From contig JAGOQM010000001.1 of the NCBI GenBank assembly GCA_017991555.1, positions 397,434 to 461,433 on the forward strand: a stretch of 64,000 bases of DNA. The letters run 5' to 3'. Below are positions 1 through 10,306 of the stretch, piece after piece. A program made the translations under genes and the position numbers. Numbering within the stretch: the first letter of the stretch is position 1; the number at the start of each line of letters is the position of its first letter. Source of the DNA: Neisseriaceae bacterium (GTDB lineage Bacteria > Pseudomonadota > Gammaproteobacteria > Burkholderiales > Neisseriaceae). The notes under the pieces are model-generated. The model had not been told where the DNA came from. It saw nothing but the letters and a program-made list of their open reading frames with translations, and made no database searches.

Positions 1-122
1 CCTCTTTGGCCAAGCGCAGCATGGTGATTCAGGCGACCCTACAAGAAGACACCATTTGGCTATCGGACAGCGAGCAGCACTTAGGCTTTAAATTTACGCC
101 CTGGCAAGAGGCGGTGGTTTAA
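1..122 (+). CDS. yaeQ: YaeQ family protein, C-terminal fragment (5' end outside window)
   Basis: The frame is open from the first bases and stops with TAA at 120-122, giving the last 39 residues of a protein. The tail contains MVIQATLQEDTIWLSD, which closely resembles the end of Escherichia coli YaeQ as I remember it (MTLQATIQDGVIWLSD). The stop codon is directly followed by the arfB start codon, and yaeQ-arfB adjacency is also the E. coli arrangement, which supports the call. YaeQ has a PD-(D/E)XK-like fold of unclear function. Only the C-terminus is visible, so domain integrity cannot be judged. Confidence 0.75.
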   Translation, partial: SLAKRSMVIQATLQEDTIWLSDSEQHLGFKFTPWQEAVV

Positions 123-539
123 ATGCTGGTGATTTCGAATCAGGCCCAAATTAGCCTCGACGAAATTGAACTCACCGCCATCCGCGCTCAGGGTGCGGGC
201 GGCCAGCACGTGAACAAAACCTCTACGGCAATTCATCTGCGCTTTGACATCAAAGCTTCGAGCCTGCCCGAATACCATCAGCAGCGGCTGTTGGCCATGA
301 ACCATCATTTGATTAGCCCCGCGGGCGTGGTGGTGATTAAGGCTCAGGCGCATCGCAGCCAGGAAATGAATAAAGAAGCCGCTTTAGCACGGCTGGTGGC
401 CTTGATTCAGGAGGCCCTGGTGGTTGAAAAAACCAGACGGCCAACACGGCCCACCCTGGGCTCAAAAAAAAGACGCCTCGAAGGCAAAACCCGCAAAGGG
501 GCCACCAAGGCCTTACGCGGCAAGGTACGCTTCGACTGA
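123..539 (+). CDS. arfB: Alternative ribosome-rescue factor ArfB (peptidyl-tRNA hydrolase YaeJ)
   Basis: This 138-residue protein releases nascent chains from ribosomes stalled on mRNAs lacking a stop codon. The catalytic GGQ motif is at residues 26-28 inside [15 protein letters not shown], as in class I release factors. The C-terminus is a long Lys/Arg-rich tail (about residues 100-138) of the kind that ArfB inserts into the empty mRNA channel. Length matches the family (about 140). The ATG follows the yaeQ stop codon with no gap, so the two are probably translationally coupled. A bidirectional hairpin lies downstream. Confidence 0.95.
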   Translation: MLVISNQAQISLDEIELTAIRAQGAGGQHVNKTSTAIHLRFDIKASSLPEYHQQRLLAMNHHLISPAGVVVIKAQAHRSQEMNKEAALARLVALIQEALVVEKTRRPTRPTLGSKKRRLEGKTRKGATKALRGKVRFD

Positions 540-560
540 GCAGGCTTACCCACCCCACAC

Positions 561-593
561 AAAACAGCGCCCGTTTAAGGCGCTGTTTTTTTT
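561..593 (+). terminator. Rho-independent terminator after arfB
   Basis: A 10-bp stem, AAACAGCGCC (562-571) with GGCGCTGTTT (579-588), is followed by a run of T to 593. An A-run on the left side means it may also stop leftward transcription from modD, which ends at 604. Confidence 0.85.
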
Positions 594-603
594 ATGGTGC
601 TGC

Positions 604-1455
604 CTACGACGATAAAGGCCGCAGCTGCACGCCAATGTCGGTTGGCTTGGCGTAATACGGCGATGACGTCACCAACACGTTGATGCCGGTGGCGGCATAG
701 TCGGCGACGGTGGCGGGATTAATGCCGCCAGCCAGTGATAAGGTCACGGCATGCGGCCCCTGTTCGCAATGGGCTTTAATCTCGGCCACGTCGGCAAAGC
801 CAAACTTATCCAGCTGAATCACGTCGGGCTGGGCCTGATAGGCGGCCTTGGCTTCGACTAGGGTGTCGGCCTCGACGATGATTTTGGTTTCTGGCGCACC
901 GACCCTCAGCATGGCGACGTGGCTTGCCCAGTCGTTGGGATCGGCCAAAAAATGGCGATGGTTGGCAAACAGCAACACCGTTTCGGCGGTGCCGGCACGG
1001 TGAATGACCGCCCCACCCGCCAAAATGGCTTGGGTGGCCAATAGGCGCGTGCCGGGAATGCTTTTACGGGTGCAGGCGATGGTGACCTTGGGGTTAATGC
1101 TGCGGGCCGTACTCACCATTTTCTGGGTTTGTGTGGCCACGCCGCAGGCCCATTCTAAAATATTCTGCGCCACCTTCCACCCCTGCTGTAGGCACTCAAC
1201 CGGGCCTTGCACCTGTAATAAAATGCTGCCGGCGCTGGCCACATCGCCTTCGTTTAGGCTGGCCACGACGGTGAGGTCTAGCCTGGCCATCACCGCCTTG
1301 GCGGCTGCCATGCCGGACACGCAAACGTCGCTGCGACAGCGGAAGGTCATCTCCCCTGGCGTGTGCGCTAAGCCCAAGGTACGGGTGGTTAAATCGCCCA
1401 TATTAATGTCTTCGAGCAGCCACGCTTCGACCGTATGGCTTGGTATAAACAACAT
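604..1455 (-). CDS. modD: ModD-like protein (nicotinate-nucleotide pyrophosphorylase paralogue)
   Basis: This 283-residue protein belongs to the quinolinate phosphoribosyltransferase fold. It has an N-terminal stretch with EDINMGDLTTRTLG and the core RKSIPGTR motif (NadC has RKTTPGLR). The signature GGAVIHRAGTAETVLLFANHR is typical of ModD rather than NadC. ModD genes are usually found beside molybdate transporters, but their reaction is not established. No mod transport gene is visible here; instead modD sits one base after the recG stop codon, so it is probably cotranscribed with recG. A genuine NadC role is less likely but not excluded. Confidence 0.8.
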   Translation of the reverse strand: MLFIPSHTVEAWLLEDINMGDLTTRTLGLAHTPGEMTFRCRSDVCVSGMAAAKAVMARLDLTVVASLNEGDVASAGSILLQVQGPVECLQQGWKVAQNILEWACGVATQTQKMVSTARSINPKVTIACTRKSIPGTRLLATQAILAGGAVIHRAGTAETVLLFANHRHFLADPNDWASHVAMLRVGAPETKIIVEADTLVEAKAAYQAQPDVIQLDKFGFADVAEIKAHCEQGPHAVTLSLAGGINPATVADYAATGINVLVTSSPYYAKPTDIGVQLRPLSS

Positions 1456-1456
1456 G

Positions 1457-3499
1457 TTAAACCCCTAAATAACCTTCTTTGTGTGCCAGCCAGCGCGCTA
1501 GATGAGTGGCGACGATGTCTGGATGATTCTGAATCAGTTCGGGCGCCAGCTGGCGAGCATGCTCTAACAGGGCTAGGTCTTCTTCTAGGTTGGCAAAGCG
1601 CAGCATGGGTGCGCCGCTTTGGCGGGCGCCCAAAAATTCGCCTGGGCCCCGAATGTTTAAATCTTGGCGGGCAATTTCAAAGCCGTCGGTGTGCTCGTAA
1701 ATCACCTTAAGCCTGGCCTTGGCCAAATCGCTGAGCGGCTCTTCAAACAGCAGCACGCACATGCTTTTGGCGGCACCGCGACCCACCCGACCCCGCAGCT
1801 GATGCAGCTGCGACAGGCCCATGCGCTCGGCGTGTTCGATCACCATCAGGCTGGCATTGGGCACGTCCACCCCCACTTCAATCACGGTGGTGGCCACGAG
1901 GACATTCAGCTCGCCGGCGGCAAACTGGGCCATGACTTCGGCTTTTTCCTGCGGCTTTTGCTTGCCGTGTACCAGTCCGACCTTAAGGCCGTTGAGTAAA
2001 TCGGATAAATAAGCATGGGTGTCAACGGCGGTTTGCAGCTCGAGGGCTTCGCTTTCTTCGATGAGCGGACACACCCAATACACCTGCTCGCCCTTATGGC
2101 CAGTTTGGTAGACGAATTCTTCCACCTGCTGGCGGCGAGCGGCGTTGATGAGCTTGGTGACGATGGGGGTACGATTCGGCGGTAGCTCGTCGATGACCGA
2201 CACGTCTAGGTCGGCAAAAAAACTCATGGCCAAGGTGCGGGGAATCGGCGTGGCCGACATCATCAGCTGATGCACGCTTTGGCCTTTGTTTTTAAGGGCT
2301 AGGCGCTGGGCCACGCCAAAGCGATGCTGCTCGTCGACGATGACCAGGCCCATGCTGGCGAACACCACGTCGTCTTGGAATAAGGCGTGGGTGCCGATGG
2401 CGATGTGTACTTCGTTGGCGGCAATTTCGGCCTTAGCGGCGTCTTTGGCCTTTTTACGCAGGCTGCCAGACAGCCACGATACTTTTAGTCCTAGGGGCTC
2501 AAACCACAGCTTGAACTTAAGGTAATGTTGCTCGGCCAATATTTCGGTCGGCGCCATCAGCGCCACCTGGTAACCGGCCTCGATGGCGGTCAGGGCGCTG
2601 AGGGCGGCAACAATGGTTTTACCGCTGCCTACGTCGCCTTGCAGCAGGCGATGCATGGGGTAGCCTTGGGCCAAATCGTGCTTGATTTCGCCCAACACTT
2701 TATTCTGGGCGCTGGTGAGGGAAAACGGCAGCTGATTAATCAGGCCTTGATACAGCTCGCCCGTCCCCACTAAGGGCTGGGCCACGCCGCTGCGGCGCTT
2801 TTGGTAGGCCAGGCGCATCGACAGCTGCTGCGCCAACAGCTCATCGAACTTAAGGCGCTGCCAGGCGGGCAAGGCACCGTTGCTTAAGTCTTGAATTCGG
2901 TATTCGGGCGATGGCGCATGCAACAGGCCAATGGATGGCCCAAAGGCCGGCAGCTGCAGCTTGTCTAATAGAGGCTGCGGTAAGGTGTCGGCCAAAGAGG
3001 TGTGCTCTAGCGCTTGGCGAATGATGCGGCGCAGCACCGGCTGGGTGAGGCCGCTAACCGTGGGGTAAATGGGGGTCAGACAGTCGGGCAACGAGCCTTC
3101 TACCGCCACGTCCTTGATTTTGGGGTGGATCATTTCGTCGCCCAAAAAGCCGCGTTTGATTTCGCCTAGGGCGCGAATGGTTTTGCCCTGCGCCATTTGC
3201 TTTTGCTGGCTGGGGTAAAAGTGGATGAAGCGTAAGATCAGGCTGTGGCCGGAAGCATCTTCGATTTGCACCAGCAGCTGCTTGCGCGGCCGAAACTGCA
3301 CTTCTTGCGCAATCACCGTGCCTTCGACCATACAGCTTTGACCAAAGGGCGCATTGGCAATGGGGGTAATGTGGGTTTCGTCTTCGTAGCGCAGCGGCAG
3401 GTGTAAAATTAAATCCCAAGCGTCGTGCAGATTAAGCTTGGCCAATTTTTTGGCCGCTGCTTCGCTGATGTTTAAAGCCTTTATGGTGTGCTCATCCAT
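1457..3499 (-). CDS. recG: ATP-dependent DNA helicase RecG
   Basis: RecG is a 680-residue branch-migration helicase that remodels stalled forks and recombination intermediates. The N-terminal third is the OB-fold wedge domain. The helicase core has Walker A GDVGSGKT (near residue 290), the DEQH box in VDEQHRFG, motif III MSATPIPRT, and the C-terminal QLRGRVGRG motif. Length matches the usual 680-690 residues. It starts 22 bases after fpr ends and touches modD downstream, suggesting an fpr-recG-modD transcription unit. Confidence 0.97.
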   Translation of the reverse strand: MDEHTIKALNISEAAAKKLAKLNLHDAWDLILHLPLRYEDETHITPIANAPFGQSCMVEGTVIAQEVQFRPRKQLLVQIEDASGHSLILRFIHFYPSQQKQMAQGKTIRALGEIKRGFLGDEMIHPKIKDVAVEGSLPDCLTPIYPTVSGLTQPVLRRIIRQALEHTSLADTLPQPLLDKLQLPAFGPSIGLLHAPSPEYRIQDLSNGALPAWQRLKFDELLAQQLSMRLAYQKRRSGVAQPLVGTGELYQGLINQLPFSLTSAQNKVLGEIKHDLAQGYPMHRLLQGDVGSGKTIVAALSALTAIEAGYQVALMAPTEILAEQHYLKFKLWFEPLGLKVSWLSGSLRKKAKDAAKAEIAANEVHIAIGTHALFQDDVVFASMGLVIVDEQHRFGVAQRLALKNKGQSVHQLMMSATPIPRTLAMSFFADLDVSVIDELPPNRTPIVTKLINAARRQQVEEFVYQTGHKGEQVYWVCPLIEESEALELQTAVDTHAYLSDLLNGLKVGLVHGKQKPQEKAEVMAQFAAGELNVLVATTVIEVGVDVPNASLMVIEHAERMGLSQLHQLRGRVGRGAAKSMCVLLFEEPLSDLAKARLKVIYEHTDGFEIARQDLNIRGPGEFLGARQSGAPMLRFANLEEDLALLEHARQLAPELIQNHPDIVATHLARWLAHKEGYLGV

Positions 3500-3521
3500 G
3501 CTGATACTGTCAACCTAACTG

Positions 3522-4298
3522 TTAAAACCCGTTTTCTAATAAGATATGACCTGGCACACGCACCCGATTAAGGTTGAATCCTTTCGCACTCAACGCTTTA
3601 TGGGTATCCATCACCATGTCCGGATTACCACAGATCATAAAGCGCGTGGCCGCCTGAGTGAACGGCAAGTCTATCGCTGCACTCAGGGTATCGTCCTTGA
3701 TTAAATCAGGCAAGCGGGCATTCAAGGCACCGTCGACTTTTTCGCGGGTCACCACGGGCTGGAACGTCAGCTTGTCGAAATATTCGCCCACCAGCGGGTG
3801 TTCTTGCAAAGCCGCAACCTGTTGATTAAACACTAAATCGCCTTCGTGGCTGACCGAATGCACCAACACCAGCCGTTCAAAGCGCGTCCAAATGCTGGGC
3901 TGCTTTAAAATCGACATAAACGGGGCAATGCCCGAACCGGTGCTGAGCATCACCAAGTCACTGCCGTCGGTAAAGCGTTCGGGCAGCAAAAAGCCAGTGG
4001 CGTTTTTATCCAACAATATTTGATCGCCGACGGCCATGGTTTTGAAGTATTCGCTGAACGGGCCCCCTTCGATCAACACGGCAAAAAATTCTAAAGTGTC
4101 TTCATACTCTGCTGAAACCACTGAATACGCTCGCCAAATAAAACCGTGGGCTTGCTGAAAACCCAGGCGCGAAAATTGGCCGGCGGCAAAGCGATAGGAT
4201 TCTGGTCGGGTGATGCCAAAGCTCATTAATTTATCGGTATGGCGTTTGATCCACAAAACGGTTTCTTCAGTGTATTTGGTTTCTAAGGGCGCACTCAT
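3522..4298 (-). CDS. fpr: Ferredoxin/flavodoxin-NADP+ reductase
   Basis: This 258-residue flavoprotein exchanges electrons between NADPH and ferredoxin or flavodoxin. The FAD-binding RxYS motif is visible in WRAYSVVS, the NADP-binding loop in STGSGIAPFMSIL, and the chain ends in a short ...LENGF tail as in the bacterial subfamily with a C-terminal aromatic residue. An AAGGA box lies 7 bases before the ATG. It is divergent from folE2 across a 291-bp gap and leads a leftward cluster with recG and modD. Confidence 0.93.
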   Translation of the reverse strand: MSAPLETKYTEETVLWIKRHTDKLMSFGITRPESYRFAAGQFSRLGFQQAHGFIWRAYSVVSAEYEDTLEFFAVLIEGGPFSEYFKTMAVGDQILLDKNATGFLLPERFTDGSDLVMLSTGSGIAPFMSILKQPSIWTRFERLVLVHSVSHEGDLVFNQQVAALQEHPLVGEYFDKLTFQPVVTREKVDGALNARLPDLIKDDTLSAAIDLPFTQAATRFMICGNPDMVMDTHKALSAKGFNLNRVRVPGHILLENGF

Positions 4299-4461
4299 GC
4301 TGGAATCCTTTTTTACGTCTGGAAATGGGCTGGCCGCTCGGGGCCCGCCGGTTTTAATTACTGCCTATTTGCTTGGCACTATAACAAATTTTTAAGGCTA
4401 ATGTCGCCATAAAGCCCGTCCACGCTGTCGTTTCCGTCATTGCTTATGGCGTCGATTTAGT

Positions 4462-4489
4462 TTGACAATATACCTGATTCTCCTATTCT
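4462..4489 (+). promoter_or_regulatory. Putative sigma-70 promoter of folE2
   Basis: TTGACA (4462-4467), a 16-base spacer and TATTCT (4484-4489) lie about 100 bases before folE2 in the gap between divergent fpr and folE2. The -35 is perfect and the -10 has 5 of 6 matches. The rest of the 4299-4589 gap shows no gene. Confidence 0.5.
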
Positions 4490-4589
4490 TGAGTAGTTTG
4501 CTCGGATTTAGCAGCTAGCGTATACTTGCTCCACAAAATGATGCGCCTTTTACATAAGAGCGACCACCAACGTCAACAGGATTCCATAC

Positions 4590-5363
4590 ATGAATGCCAT
4601 TCCAGACATCCAAAGCAGCAAAGACTTAAGAAACTTACCGATTAACCAAGTGGGCATTAAAGGCCTGCGCATGCCTGTCTCGATTCAAAGCCAAGAAGGT
4701 TGCCAACACACCGTGGGCCTGTTTGCCATGACGGTGCGCCTACCGGCCGATCAAAAAGGCACCCACATGTCTCGCTTTGTGGCGCTACTGGAAGACAACC
4801 AGCAGCCGCTGAGCTTTGACAGCTTTACCCAGCTCACCCACGACATGTTGGCCAAACTTGATTCAGATGCAGGCCGCATCGAAGTCAGCATGCCCTTCTT
4901 CCGCCAAAAAACCGCCCCGGTTTCTGGCATTAAAAGCCTGTTGGACTATGATGTGACCCTAGTGGGTGAAGTCAAAGACGGCGCTTACAGCCACCGTTTA
5001 AAGGTATTGATTCCGGTGACCAGCCTGTGCCCTTGCTCTAAGCAAATTTCACAGTATGGCGCCCACAACCAGCGTTCACACGTGACCTTAGACATCACCA
5101 CCACCGCCAACGTGGCGATCGAAGACTTGATCGACATGGTTGAAGCACAGGCTTCTTGTCAGCTTTATGGCCTATTGAAACGTCCGGATGAAAAATACGT
5201 GACCGAACGTGCTTATGAAAACCCAAAATTCGTTGAAGACATGGTTCGTGACATTGCGGCTGAACTTCGCAAGCTGCCGATGGTCACAGCATTTGTCGTC
5301 GAAAGTGAAAACTTCGAATCCATTCATAACCACTCCGCTTATGCGTACATACAATATCCATGA
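4590..5363 (+). CDS. folE2: GTP cyclohydrolase FolE2 (type IB)
   Basis: FolE2 converts GTP to 7,8-dihydroneopterin triphosphate, the first step of folate biosynthesis, and replaces zinc-dependent FolE in many Neisseriaceae. The 257-residue protein has the family's N-terminal [10 protein letters not shown] and the segment LCPCSKQIS that holds the conserved catalytic cysteine. An AGGA box lies 8 bases before the ATG. Its TGA overlaps the dsbD start as ATGA. In other bacteria folE2 is often Zur-regulated, but I could not identify a convincing Zur box upstream. Confidence 0.96.
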   Translation: MNAIPDIQSSKDLRNLPINQVGIKGLRMPVSIQSQEGCQHTVGLFAMTVRLPADQKGTHMSRFVALLEDNQQPLSFDSFTQLTHDMLAKLDSDAGRIEVSMPFFRQKTAPVSGIKSLLDYDVTLVGEVKDGAYSHRLKVLIPVTSLCPCSKQISQYGAHNQRSHVTLDITTTANVAIEDLIDMVEAQASCQLYGLLKRPDEKYVTERAYENPKFVEDMVRDIAAELRKLPMVTAFVVESENFESIHNHSAYAYIQYP

Positions 5364-7156
5364 CTAAACTACTGAAGAACTCGTCCCATGCCGTGATGTT
5401 GCTGTTATACGGCTTATTCGCCTGGTCTTTCGCGCAAGCCAACGTCAACCCTGACGACCTGCTCTCGCCAGAAAAAGCCTTTATTCCGACCTTAACCAAT
5501 ACGGCTGAAGGCGTTAAAGTGTCCTTTGACGTGGCCGATGGTTATTATCTTTATAAAACGCAGGTCTCTGTCAGCACCGACCAACCCGAGCTACTGGGCG
5601 AGCCCAGCTTTAGCGAGGGCGTGACCAAAACCGACGAGTTCTTCGGTACCCAAACCGTCTTCTATAAGGATGCGGTGGTTAATTACCCCTACCTTAAACC
5701 CAATCAGGCCAACTTTTACACCCTGACCCTAGGCTATCAAGGCTGTTCCGACCTAGGCATTTGCTATCCACCCACCAAAAAAACCTATAAGGTCAATACC
5801 GTGGGCGTGATCGCCGCCGAAGGCGACGCCAAAGACGCAGGTAAAAGCCCTTTTTTTTTAGGTAGTGATAACCCAAGCAGCAGTGGCAGTGACTTTGCGT
5901 TATCACGCGATACCTTAACCAAAAGCCTATTGGCGTTTTTCATTGCGGGCATGGGCTTAAGCTTTACGGCCTGTATGTACCCCCTCTTACCCATCGTCTC
6001 CAGCATCATCGTGGGCGACAAAGGCAGCGCCAGCAAAAAACGTGGCCTGACCCTATCCTTTATCTACGTGCAAGGCTTGGCCTTGACCTACACCATTGTG
6101 GGCGTGATTGCCGGCTTAACGGGCGCCCTGCTCACGGTTTGGCTACAGCAGCCAGCGGTGGTTTTAACCAGCGCCTTGCTGCTAGTGGTGCTGGCCTTAG
6201 GCATGTTTGGCGTGTATCAACTGCAAATGCCATCGTGGATTCAAAACTACTTTAGCCAAAAAACCCAAAACCTCAGCGGCGGCAAAATCACTTCGGTGTT
6301 TTTAATGGGCATGTTTTCAGCCCTAATCATTGGCCCTTGCGTGGCCCCGCCCTTAGCCTTTGCGCTGGGCTACATTGGCCAAACTGGTGACGCGGCCCTT
6401 GGCGGCATTGCCCTATACGCTTTGGCCTTAGGCATGGGTGTACCGTTGATGTTGGTGGGCACTTTTGGCAAACAAATCATGCCCAAAGCCGGCTACTGGA
6501 TGGACACGGTTAAATACTTCTTTGGCCTGGCCATTTTGGCCACCGCGGTGTATTTGGCCACGGCCTTCTTGCCATACGTCTTGGTGATTGTCCTGTACAC
6601 CCTGTTATTGTTGAGCGGCGGCGTGTTGTTCTTACGCAGCGGCTTAAAAATTGGCGCCAAGCACACCACTGGTTTTATCATCTTGGCCATCGGTGCCTTG
6701 CTGAGCGCTGGCGCGGTCTATTTCGCCTACCAAAGCGTGAACCAACACACCACCACGCTACACCGGTTCTTAAACCTGTACGCCAAAAGCGACACCCCTG
6801 CGGGGCACAAGTATACCGACGTCGCCGAACTAAAAGAGGCGATGACCACGGCCCTAGAAGAGCAACCAGACCAGCCTATTTTGCTGGACTTCTATGCCGA
6901 CTGGTGCGTGACCTGCATCGAAATGGAAAACCTCACGCTCAATCAGCCTGAAGTGAGCGAGGCCATCGACATGAAGCGCTTCTTTACCGTTGACGTCACC
7001 GCCAACACGCCTGAACATCAGGCGCTATTGAAAGAGTACGGCCTATTTGGCCCACCGGGCATCTTCATCATGAAGGCCGACGGCAGCAAAAGCCAGCCCT
7101 TACTCGGCTTTGCCAACGTGGATGAATTCATTCAGTGGTATAAAGACTTTATTTAA
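5360..7156 (+). CDS. dsbD: Thiol:disulfide interchange protein DsbD
   Basis: DsbD carries electrons from cytoplasmic thioredoxin across the inner membrane to periplasmic DsbC/DsbG and cytochrome c maturation partners. The 598-residue protein shows all three modules. There is a signal peptide (cleavage near AQA, residue 27) and a periplasmic alpha domain with Cys129 and Cys135 in [10 protein letters not shown]. Eight or so membrane segments carry cysteines in FTACMYP and IGPCVAPP, and a C-terminal thioredoxin-like domain has WCVTC. It overlaps folE2 by four bases. A run of nine T at 5851-5859 lies inside the coding region, in the linker after the alpha domain. Confidence 0.97.
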   Translation: MTKLLKNSSHAVMLLLYGLFAWSFAQANVNPDDLLSPEKAFIPTLTNTAEGVKVSFDVADGYYLYKTQVSVSTDQPELLGEPSFSEGVTKTDEFFGTQTVFYKDAVVNYPYLKPNQANFYTLTLGYQGCSDLGICYPPTKKTYKVNTVGVIAAEGDAKDAGKSPFFLGSDNPSSSGSDFALSRDTLTKSLLAFFIAGMGLSFTACMYPLLPIVSSIIVGDKGSASKKRGLTLSFIYVQGLALTYTIVGVIAGLTGALLTVWLQQPAVVLTSALLLVVLALGMFGVYQLQMPSWIQNYFSQKTQNLSGGKITSVFLMGMFSALIIGPCVAPPLAFALGYIGQTGDAALGGIALYALALGMGVPLMLVGTFGKQIMPKAGYWMDTVKYFFGLAILATAVYLATAFLPYVLVIVLYTLLLLSGGVLFLRSGLKIGAKHTTGFIILAIGALLSAGAVYFAYQSVNQHTTTLHRFLNLYAKSDTPAGHKYTDVAELKEAMTTALEEQPDQPILLDFYADWCVTCIEMENLTLNQPEVSEAIDMKRFFTVDVTANTPEHQALLKEYGLFGPPGIFIMKADGSKSQPLLGFANVDEFIQWYKDFI

Positions 7157-7165
7157 AGCCTGAGC

Positions 7166-7199
7166 AGGCGGTTAATCTTAAGGATTAACCGCCTTTTTT
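7166..7199 (+). terminator. Rho-independent terminator after dsbD
   Basis: A perfect 12-bp stem pairs AGGCGGTTAATC (7166-7177) with GATTAACCGCCT (7183-7194), followed by a T-run to 7199. Confidence 0.93.
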
Positions 7200-7223
7200 C
7201 ACTGTATCTCACAAGCGCTGGTG

Positions 7224-7229
7224 TATAAT
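7224..7229 (+). promoter_or_regulatory. Putative -10 element for prmB
   Basis: A perfect TATAAT in the context GTGTATAATG lies 32 bases before the prmB start. The -35 region (about 7201-7206, ACTGTA) is poor, so the element may work as an extended -10 promoter (TGTATAAT). Confidence 0.45.
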
Positions 7230-7261
7230 GACGCTTTTCGTCCTCAATAAGCGTTGAAACC

Positions 7262-8197
7262 ATGACTGACGTTGTCGTAGAAGCCACTCCTGAAATTTTT
7301 ATTCAAGCCCAACAACACCTAAAAACCATTGCCGACGTTTTGCGTTTTGCAGTGAGTCAATTTAATCAGGCCGAGCTCCATTTTGGCCACGGCACCGACA
7401 ATGCGCATGATGAAGCCGCTTATTTGATTCTGCACACCCTAGACTTGCCCCTCGACCGTCTCGATCCTTACCTAAGCGCGACCTTGCTGCCGGATGAGTT
7501 AAGCCTGTTGCTGCACCTGATTGAGCGCCGCGTGACCGAACACGTACCGGTGGCCTATTTGACCAACCAAGCTTGGCAAGGTGAGTTTGATTTTTACGTG
7601 GACGAGCGGGTTTTGGTGCCGCGCTCGTTTATCTACGAGCTATTGGGCGAACCGCTCAGCCCTTGGATTGAACACCCTGAGTTGGTTCATAATGCACTTG
7701 ACCTGTGCACCGGCAGCGGTTGCTTGGCGATTCAAATGGCGCACCACTATCCAGACGCCCACATCGACGCCGTCGACCTAAGCTTGGACGCCCTCGAAGT
7801 GGCCAGCATCAACATCGAAGACTACCGTTTGGGCGACCAAATCAGCCTGATCCACACCGATTTACTGGAAGGCATTGAAGACACCTATGACCTGATCGTC
7901 TCCAATCCGCCTTATGTTGACGCGCCGTCGGTAGACGAGCTGCCTGATGAATACCTGCACGAACCAGAAATGGCCTTGGGCTCAGGTGAAGACGGCCTCG
8001 ACGCCACACGCCAAATCATCGACCAAGCGGCCAAGTTTTTAAACCCACGCGGCGTGCTTTTGGTTGAAATTGGCCACAATCGCGACGTATTGGAAGCCGC
8101 CTATCCTGAGCTGCCCTTTACCTGGATGGAAACCGCCAGCGGTGATGGTTTTGTATTCCTGCTGACGCGTGAAGACCTGCTGCCACCGGGCTACTAA
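7262..8197 (+). CDS. prmB: Ribosomal protein L3 glutamine N5-methyltransferase PrmB
   Basis: PrmB methylates a glutamine of ribosomal protein L3. This 311-residue class I methyltransferase has an N-terminal helical substrate domain, the SAM-binding loop LDLCTGSGCLA, and the catalytic NPPY motif in SNPPYVDAP. The following stretch, with ELPDEYLHEPEMALGSGEDG, separates PrmB from its release-factor-modifying paralogue PrmC. Length agrees with the family (about 300-310). It stands between a terminator on the left and hpnC on the right. Confidence 0.93.
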   Translation: MTDVVVEATPEIFIQAQQHLKTIADVLRFAVSQFNQAELHFGHGTDNAHDEAAYLILHTLDLPLDRLDPYLSATLLPDELSLLLHLIERRVTEHVPVAYLTNQAWQGEFDFYVDERVLVPRSFIYELLGEPLSPWIEHPELVHNALDLCTGSGCLAIQMAHHYPDAHIDAVDLSLDALEVASINIEDYRLGDQISLIHTDLLEGIEDTYDLIVSNPPYVDAPSVDELPDEYLHEPEMALGSGEDGLDATRQIIDQAAKFLNPRGVLLVEIGHNRDVLEAAYPELPFTWMETASGDGFVFLLTREDLLPPGY

Positions 8198-8286
8198 AGC
8201 CCCATAGCCAATCCGACCGTGGGCGTCTAGGCGCCCTGTCTTTATGTCTGCCTCTTTCATGAGGGCGACCCGTAATGCGAGGAACC

Positions 8287-9102
8287 ATGTCGATTAATCA
8301 TTATGAAAACTTTCCCGTAGGCTCTTTGGTTTTACCCAGACGCCTACGCAAACCCATCCACGCCATTTACCGCTTTGCCCGCACCGCCGACGACATTGCC
8401 GACGAAGGCGACGCCAATGACGCCACGCGCCTAGCCCAGCTACAGGCGTTGCGCGCCGAGCTGGCCCTGATTGAGGCCGGACAAACCCCGACCACAGAAC
8501 TGATGCAGCGCTTAAACAAAGAGGCGATTGCGCCCTTTAACCTGCCGATCAAGCACTTCTATGATTTATTGGTGGCGTTTGAACAAGACGTGACCGTCAC
8601 CCGCTATCAAAACTTCTCTGATTTGGTGAACTACGCGCGCCACTCGGCCAACCCTATTGGGCGGTTACTCTTAGCCCTATACGGCGAAGACGATCCGCGC
8701 TCGTTGGCCTACAGCGACGGCATTTGCACCGCCCTACAGCTGATCAACTTCTGGCAAGACGTGGCGCTGGATTGGGAAAAAGGCCGCCTTTACATTCCCT
8801 TAGATGACTTAACCCGCTTTGGGGTCACCGAAGACGACATTGCCCAAAAGAAGGTTAACTTTGCCTTTCAGCGCCTGCTGCACCACGAATGCGAGCGCGC
8901 CCACAGCCTACTCAAGGCCGGCTCGCCCTTAGGCACCGTCCTTAAAGGCCGCTTGGGCTTTGAGCTACGCATGATCATCCTCGGTGGCCAACGCATTTTG
9001 CACCGCATTGACGAAAACAAATACGACGTATTCAATCGTCGCCCCACCTTAAACCGCAAGGATTGGTGGCACATGATTAAACGCAGCTTCAGCAAAAAAT
9101 AA
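8287..9102 (+). CDS. hpnC: Squalene/phytoene synthase family protein, HpnC-like
   Basis: The protein (271 residues from this start) belongs to the trans-isoprenyl diphosphate synthase family that joins two farnesyl diphosphates head to head. The first aspartate-rich motif is ARTADDIADEGD and the second is NFWQDVALDWEKG. The opening HYENFPVGSLVLPRRLRKPI is characteristic of HpnC. I chose the second ATG because it begins right at the family's N-terminus and has GAGGA just upstream; an ATG at 8275 would add four residues. No HpnD, HpnE or other hopanoid gene is in view, so the product made here is uncertain. Confidence 0.85.
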   Translation: MSINHYENFPVGSLVLPRRLRKPIHAIYRFARTADDIADEGDANDATRLAQLQALRAELALIEAGQTPTTELMQRLNKEAIAPFNLPIKHFYDLLVAFEQDVTVTRYQNFSDLVNYARHSANPIGRLLLALYGEDDPRSLAYSDGICTALQLINFWQDVALDWEKGRLYIPLDDLTRFGVTEDDIAQKKVNFAFQRLLHHECERAHSLLKAGSPLGTVLKGRLGFELRMIILGGQRILHRIDENKYDVFNRRPTLNRKDWWHMIKRSFSKK

Positions 9103-9113
9103 CCCTTTTCTAA

Positions 9114-10286
<1,173 letters not shown>

Positions 10287-10306
10287 AACAAACCTAAAGG
10301 AACGAA

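Noticed and set aside
2286..3419. Reading frames opposite or within recG
   Set aside because: They lie wholly inside the recG coding region, show biased composition and no domain.
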